A stretch of DNA of 64,000 nt from Acidobacteriota bacterium. GTDB lineage: Bacteria; Acidobacteriota; Blastocatellia; Pyrinomonadales; Pyrinomonadaceae. Numbering within the stretch: position 1 is the first letter of the stretch; each line of letters opens with the position of its first letter. The DNA lies in contig JAIVJV010000001.1 of the NCBI GenBank assembly GCA_020199835.1, positions 434,001 to 498,000 on the forward strand, given 5' to 3'. Below, piece after piece: positions 61,373-64,000 of the stretch. The translations under genes and the position numbers were made by a program. The notes beneath the pieces were generated by a model. The model did not search any database and had not been told where the DNA came from. It saw only the letters and a list, made by a program, of their open reading frames with translations.

Positions 61373-61983
61373 GTTTGTTTGTTCGCCAGACGAAGCAGAT
61401 CGTTGTGAACCTCTTGCGTGCGCTGGCGCGTGATCTCAAATCCATCTGACGTGTCGATCAAGTAGTCCGCGTACTTTTGTTTCTCGGCTTGCGGCATCTG
61501 CGAATCGATTCTCGCCTGGGCCTCGTCGCGCGAGAGACTGCTGCGCAGCATCAGCCGCTCGAGCTGCACTTCGGGACGGCAATGGACGACGATCAATTTG
61601 TCAAAGCGGCGATAGCCGCCGGATTCGATCATCAGTGCGGCGTCGATGATGCCGATGCCGTTTGGATCTTCCTGTTCCCATGCGCGCATGATTTCGTCCT
61701 GGCGCGCGATAATGAACGGGTGAAGAAGGTCGTTTAACTTTTGGCGCTTCGTTTCGTCGGCGAAGACGATCTCGCCGAGACGCTGGCGATTCAACGTGCC
61801 GTCGGCGTTGAGAATCTCGGGGCTGAAAGTTTTGGCCACGGATGCCAGACCCGGCGAACCGGGAAGAACAACTTCCCGTGCTGTTTGATCCGCATCGAGG
61901 ACGTGGCAGCCTAGTTCCGCGAAAACGGAAGTTACATAGGATTTACCGACGGCGATTGATCCTGTTAATCCAACGCGCAGCAT
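61369..61983 (-). CDS. coaE: Dephospho-CoA kinase
   Basis: A 204-residue kinase for the last step of coenzyme A synthesis. MLRVGLTGSIAVGKSYVTSV has the P-loop (9-15), HVLDADQTAREVV the substrate-binding DAD, and IGIIDAALMIESGGYRRFDKL the core. VHCRPEVQLERLMLRSSLSR and DYLIDTSDG complete the family pattern. It ends within the SBP start and begins 8 bases after the folD stop. Confidence 0.95.
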   Translation of the reverse strand: MLRVGLTGSIAVGKSYVTSVFAELGCHVLDADQTAREVVLPGSPGLASVAKTFSPEILNADGTLNRQRLGEIVFADETKRQKLNDLLHPFIIARQDEIMRAWEQEDPNGIGIIDAALMIESGGYRRFDKLIVVHCRPEVQLERLMLRSSLSRDEAQARIDSQMPQAEKQKYADYLIDTSDGFEITRQRTQEVHNDLLRLANKQT

Positions 61984-61991
61984 CGAAGTGA

Positions 61992-62939
61992 TTACGGATT
62001 TAATCCGTGTTTTAACGTAGCTGCTTTTAGCGTGTTCTTCATCAACATCGCCACTGTCAACAAACCGACGCCGCCGGGGACGGGCGTCAACATGCCCGCA
62101 ACCTCGGAGGCTTCCGCGGGATGCACATCGCCGACAAGCGTGTAACCGCGCTTCGCCACCACCTCAAGTCGTTTTTCTGCCGCGTCGCCAAAGAGTGCAT
62201 GCACCTCTTGCTCTTCAGAAATTTTGTTCATGCCGACGTCGACCACGATTGCGCCGGGTTTGATGTGCTCGCGCCCGATCATTCCGGCGCGGCCGATCGC
62301 GACCACGAGCAGATCTGCCTCGCGGGTCCCGGCGGCGAGATCGCGTGTGCGTGAATGACAGATTGTGACTGTCGCATCGCGCTGCAAGAGCAGTTGGGCC
62401 ATTGGCCGGCCGACGATCTGACTGCGTCCGACCACGCACGCATTGAGACCGCGAATTTCAATCGCGTTGAAGTCGAGCAGTTCGATGATCCCCGCGGGCG
62501 TGCAGGGCACAAACACCGGCCGGCCCATGGCAAGCTTGCCGGCGTTGATCGGGTGGAAGCCGTCAACGTCTTTGCTCGGATCGATCGCTTCAATGATCGT
62601 CGTCTCGTCGATGCCGCGCGGCAAGGGCAGTTGCGTCAGGATGCCGTCAACGTCGTCGCGCACATTCAACGAGTTGACGAGGTTGAGCAACTCCTCGGTG
62701 GTCGTGGACTCCGGCAACGCGTGATGCTCCGATCTAATCCCGACCTCTTCACACGCCTTGATCTTGTTGCGCACGTAAACAGCCGACGCGGGATCGTCCC
62801 CGACCCGCACCGCTGCGAGGCACGGCCGGTAATCGCGCGTCTGGGCCATTGCTTCCACCTGGCCCGCGACTTCGTCCTTTATTCTCGCGGCTACGACCGC
62901 GCCATCGAGCGGTTGCGCTTTTGTTTTTTCAGTAATCAT
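61992..62939 (-). CDS. folD: Bifunctional methylenetetrahydrofolate dehydrogenase/cyclohydrolase
   Basis: A 315-residue protein. The catalytic Lys is in YVRNKIKACEEVGI, then DGILTQLPLP, DVDGFHPINAGKL, VVGRSQIVGRPMAQLL for NADP and GTVGL-type PVPGGVGLLTVAML at the end. It interconverts 5,10-methylene- and 10-formyl-tetrahydrofolate. First gene of the long minus-strand run down to RidA; its ATG 62939 lies beside an AT-rich divergent promoter region. Confidence 0.96.
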   Translation of the reverse strand: MITEKTKAQPLDGAVVAARIKDEVAGQVEAMAQTRDYRPCLAAVRVGDDPASAVYVRNKIKACEEVGIRSEHHALPESTTTEELLNLVNSLNVRDDVDGILTQLPLPRGIDETTIIEAIDPSKDVDGFHPINAGKLAMGRPVFVPCTPAGIIELLDFNAIEIRGLNACVVGRSQIVGRPMAQLLLQRDATVTICHSRTRDLAAGTREADLLVVAIGRAGMIGREHIKPGAIVVDVGMNKISEEQEVHALFGDAAEKRLEVVAKRGYTLVGDVHPAEASEVAGMLTPVPGGVGLLTVAMLMKNTLKAATLKHGLNP

Positions 62940-62985
62940 TAGCGGTCAATAGTATACACAGATTATACGGATTATAATTCGCCGC
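62940..62985. promoter_or_regulatory. AT-rich divergent promoter region between folD and the TPR gene
   Basis: The 46 bases hold ATTATACGGATTATAAT. TATAAT occurs on the plus strand at 62973-62978 and several TATAAT/TATACT words occur on the minus strand toward folD. For the plus gene, a -10 at that position would put the RNA start at or next to the ATG 62986, giving a leaderless message. No clear TTGACA is visible for either direction. Confidence 0.5.
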
Positions 62986-64000
62986 ATGTTGCTTGCGAGA
63001 TTAGCGCTTCTAATGGTGTCCTGCGTCGCGACGGCCGTGGCCCAATCGCCCCAGAACCAGGATTACCTGCTCGGACGCAAAGCCGAAGCTTCCGGCGACG
63101 TGGCCGCGGCGGCAGTCAATTACGAGTCGGTCGTCACGCGCAACTCGATCCTGAAGGAGTATGCGCTGTGGCGGCTCGCGCGAATCGCACGTTCCACCGG
63201 CGATCTCGTGCTCGAACGCGAACGGCTGCAACGGCTCGTCACCTCTGCGCCAAACAGTCTTTTGTACGAAACCGCCGCTTTGCGATTGAGCGAGAGCTTC
63301 TTTGAGAGCGGAGATTTTACGGCGGCGGCGAACAGTGCAAAAGCCCTTACGTCTGCAAAGAACGCTTCTGTCGCACGCAGAGCCGCCGCGTTGATGGGCG
63401 TAAGCTATGTTCGGGCGGCAAGGACCACGGAAGCGCGTGACACGTTCGCGAGGCTCCTGATGCAGACGCGCGATGCATCGCTTCCGGATGACTTCGCCCT
63501 GATTGCGGTGCGCGAGCTCGACGCGCTCGACAAATCCATCAACGCAACGAACCTCACCGAAGCCGAACATCTACTTCGCGCCTCCGTCTATCAATTCAAT
63601 CGCGACTTCGCCGGTGCGCGCGTACATTTCCAGACGCTCATCGATCGTTATCCGCAAAGCGGCACGTTGCCAAATGCTATTCTTCAACTCGCTCGCGGTT
63701 ACTACCTGGAATACAAATACGACGATGCGATCAAGCATTTTCAGAAGGTCTACGACGTATATCCGCAATCACAAGCGGCACGCGAAGCCGTTGGTTGGCT
63801 CGGCTCCACTTACCTGCGCACCAAGCGCACTGACGATGCGGTCGCGGCTTACCAACTACTGATCGATCGTTTTCCGGATTCGCCGGCACCCGAACGCCCG
63901 TACCTAAACATCGTCGACGCGCTTCACGAAGCGGGCCGTCACGCGGATGCCTTGAACTGGGTGCAGCAAACGCGCGCGCGTTTTAAGAATGACCTTGGCG
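62986..64000 (+). CDS. Secreted TPR protein, probable soluble lytic murein transglycosylase (C-terminus outside window)
   Basis: ATG 62986 opens a frame that runs to the window end (338 codons). The N-terminus MLLARLALLMVSCVATAVAQ is a Sec signal (a Cys inside it could be a weak lipobox). Then TPR-like helical pairs follow throughout: YLLGRKAEASGDVAAAAVNY, YALWRLARIARSTGD, LLRASVYQFNRDFAGARVHF, YDDAIKHFQKVYDVYPQSQA. This layout matches the helical ring of Slt70-type transglycosylases and also BamD/YbgF-like TPR proteins; the catalytic domain would be downstream. No ribosome site is visible before the ATG. Confidence 0.72.
   Translation, partial: MLLARLALLMVSCVATAVAQSPQNQDYLLGRKAEASGDVAAAAVNYESVVTRNSILKEYALWRLARIARSTGDLVLERERLQRLVTSAPNSLLYETAALRLSESFFESGDFTAAANSAKALTSAKNASVARRAAALMGVSYVRAARTTEARDTFARLLMQTRDASLPDDFALIAVRELDALDKSINATNLTEAEHLLRASVYQFNRDFAGARVHFQTLIDRYPQSGTLPNAILQLARGYYLEYKYDDAIKHFQKVYDVYPQSQAAREAVGWLGSTYLRTKRTDDAVAAYQLLIDRFPDSPAPERPYLNIVDALHEAGRHADALNWVQQTRARFKNDLG

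Noticed and set aside
1..64000. CRISPR array, tRNA or rRNA genes
   Set aside because: I saw no regularly spaced direct repeats and no cloverleaf or rRNA-like sequence in the few intergenic stretches.

Overview
The window is high-GC bacterial chromosome with tightly packed genes, many joined by ATGA, TGATG or TTGA stop/start overlaps, and no tRNA, rRNA, insertion sequence or CRISPR array that I can see. The protein flavours (Wzc with a fused tyrosine-kinase domain, a wecA-type transferase with a long cytosolic tail, many DinB/CHAT/TPR proteins, a near_uncomplex/MNIO pair, palindromic GC-rich intergenic repeats) point to an Acidobacteriota member, most like the class Blastocatellia. This is inference from family resemblance, not a search.

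Positions 1-26435 hold one long minus-strand exopolysaccharide/O-antigen locus. It reads from right to left: a conserved 95-residue protein, wza-type exporter, wzc-type co-polymerase/kinase, wzm and wzt (ABC export), two small methyltransferase-like proteins, sugar epimerase, at least eight glycosyltransferases, two Wzy-like membrane proteins, SGNH hydrolase, asparagine-synthase-like amidotransferase, carbamoyltransferase, UDP-xylose synthase, the lipid-linked initiating transferase (wecA type) and the start of a secreted protein. A gmhA-like sugar isomerase lies just upstream (26840-27403).

From 27464 come plus-strand mutS, a NagZ-like glycosidase and an orphan oligopeptide-binding lipoprotein. 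They are followed on the minus strand by a DinB-family protein and a secreted TPR-alpha/beta-hydrolase fusion.

Positions 36107-43880 are the most unusual part: a three-gene plus-strand cassette, bounded by an inverted pair of about 74-bp palindrome-rich repeats. It encodes a CHAT-protease-like protein (965 aa), a ComEC-type metallo-beta-lactamase-fold protein (365 aa) and a CHAT-STAND NTPase-TPR protein (1135 aa). This architecture fits an NTP-gated, protease-triggered conflict (anti-phage or self/non-self) system. I do not recognise it as a named system.

The rest (43877-64000) is mostly housekeeping: histidine phosphatase, tatD, metG, folE, larC, sirtuin, argS, aroF-type DAHP synthase, a receiver-like protein, an endo/exonuclease/phosphatase protein, a TrmH/SpoU methyltransferase and carbonic anhydrase. 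A minus-strand run from folD through coaE, a second orphan oligopeptide-binding lipoprotein, tsaC/sua5 and a nucleotidyltransferase then leads into a small accessory module. That module is a TIGR04222-like membrane protein with a Cys/Gly-rich tail, an MNIO (DUF692) enzyme, a 74-residue partner and a RidA protein, and it looks like a possible peptide-modification system. The window ends inside a secreted TPR protein that is probably a lytic transglycosylase.
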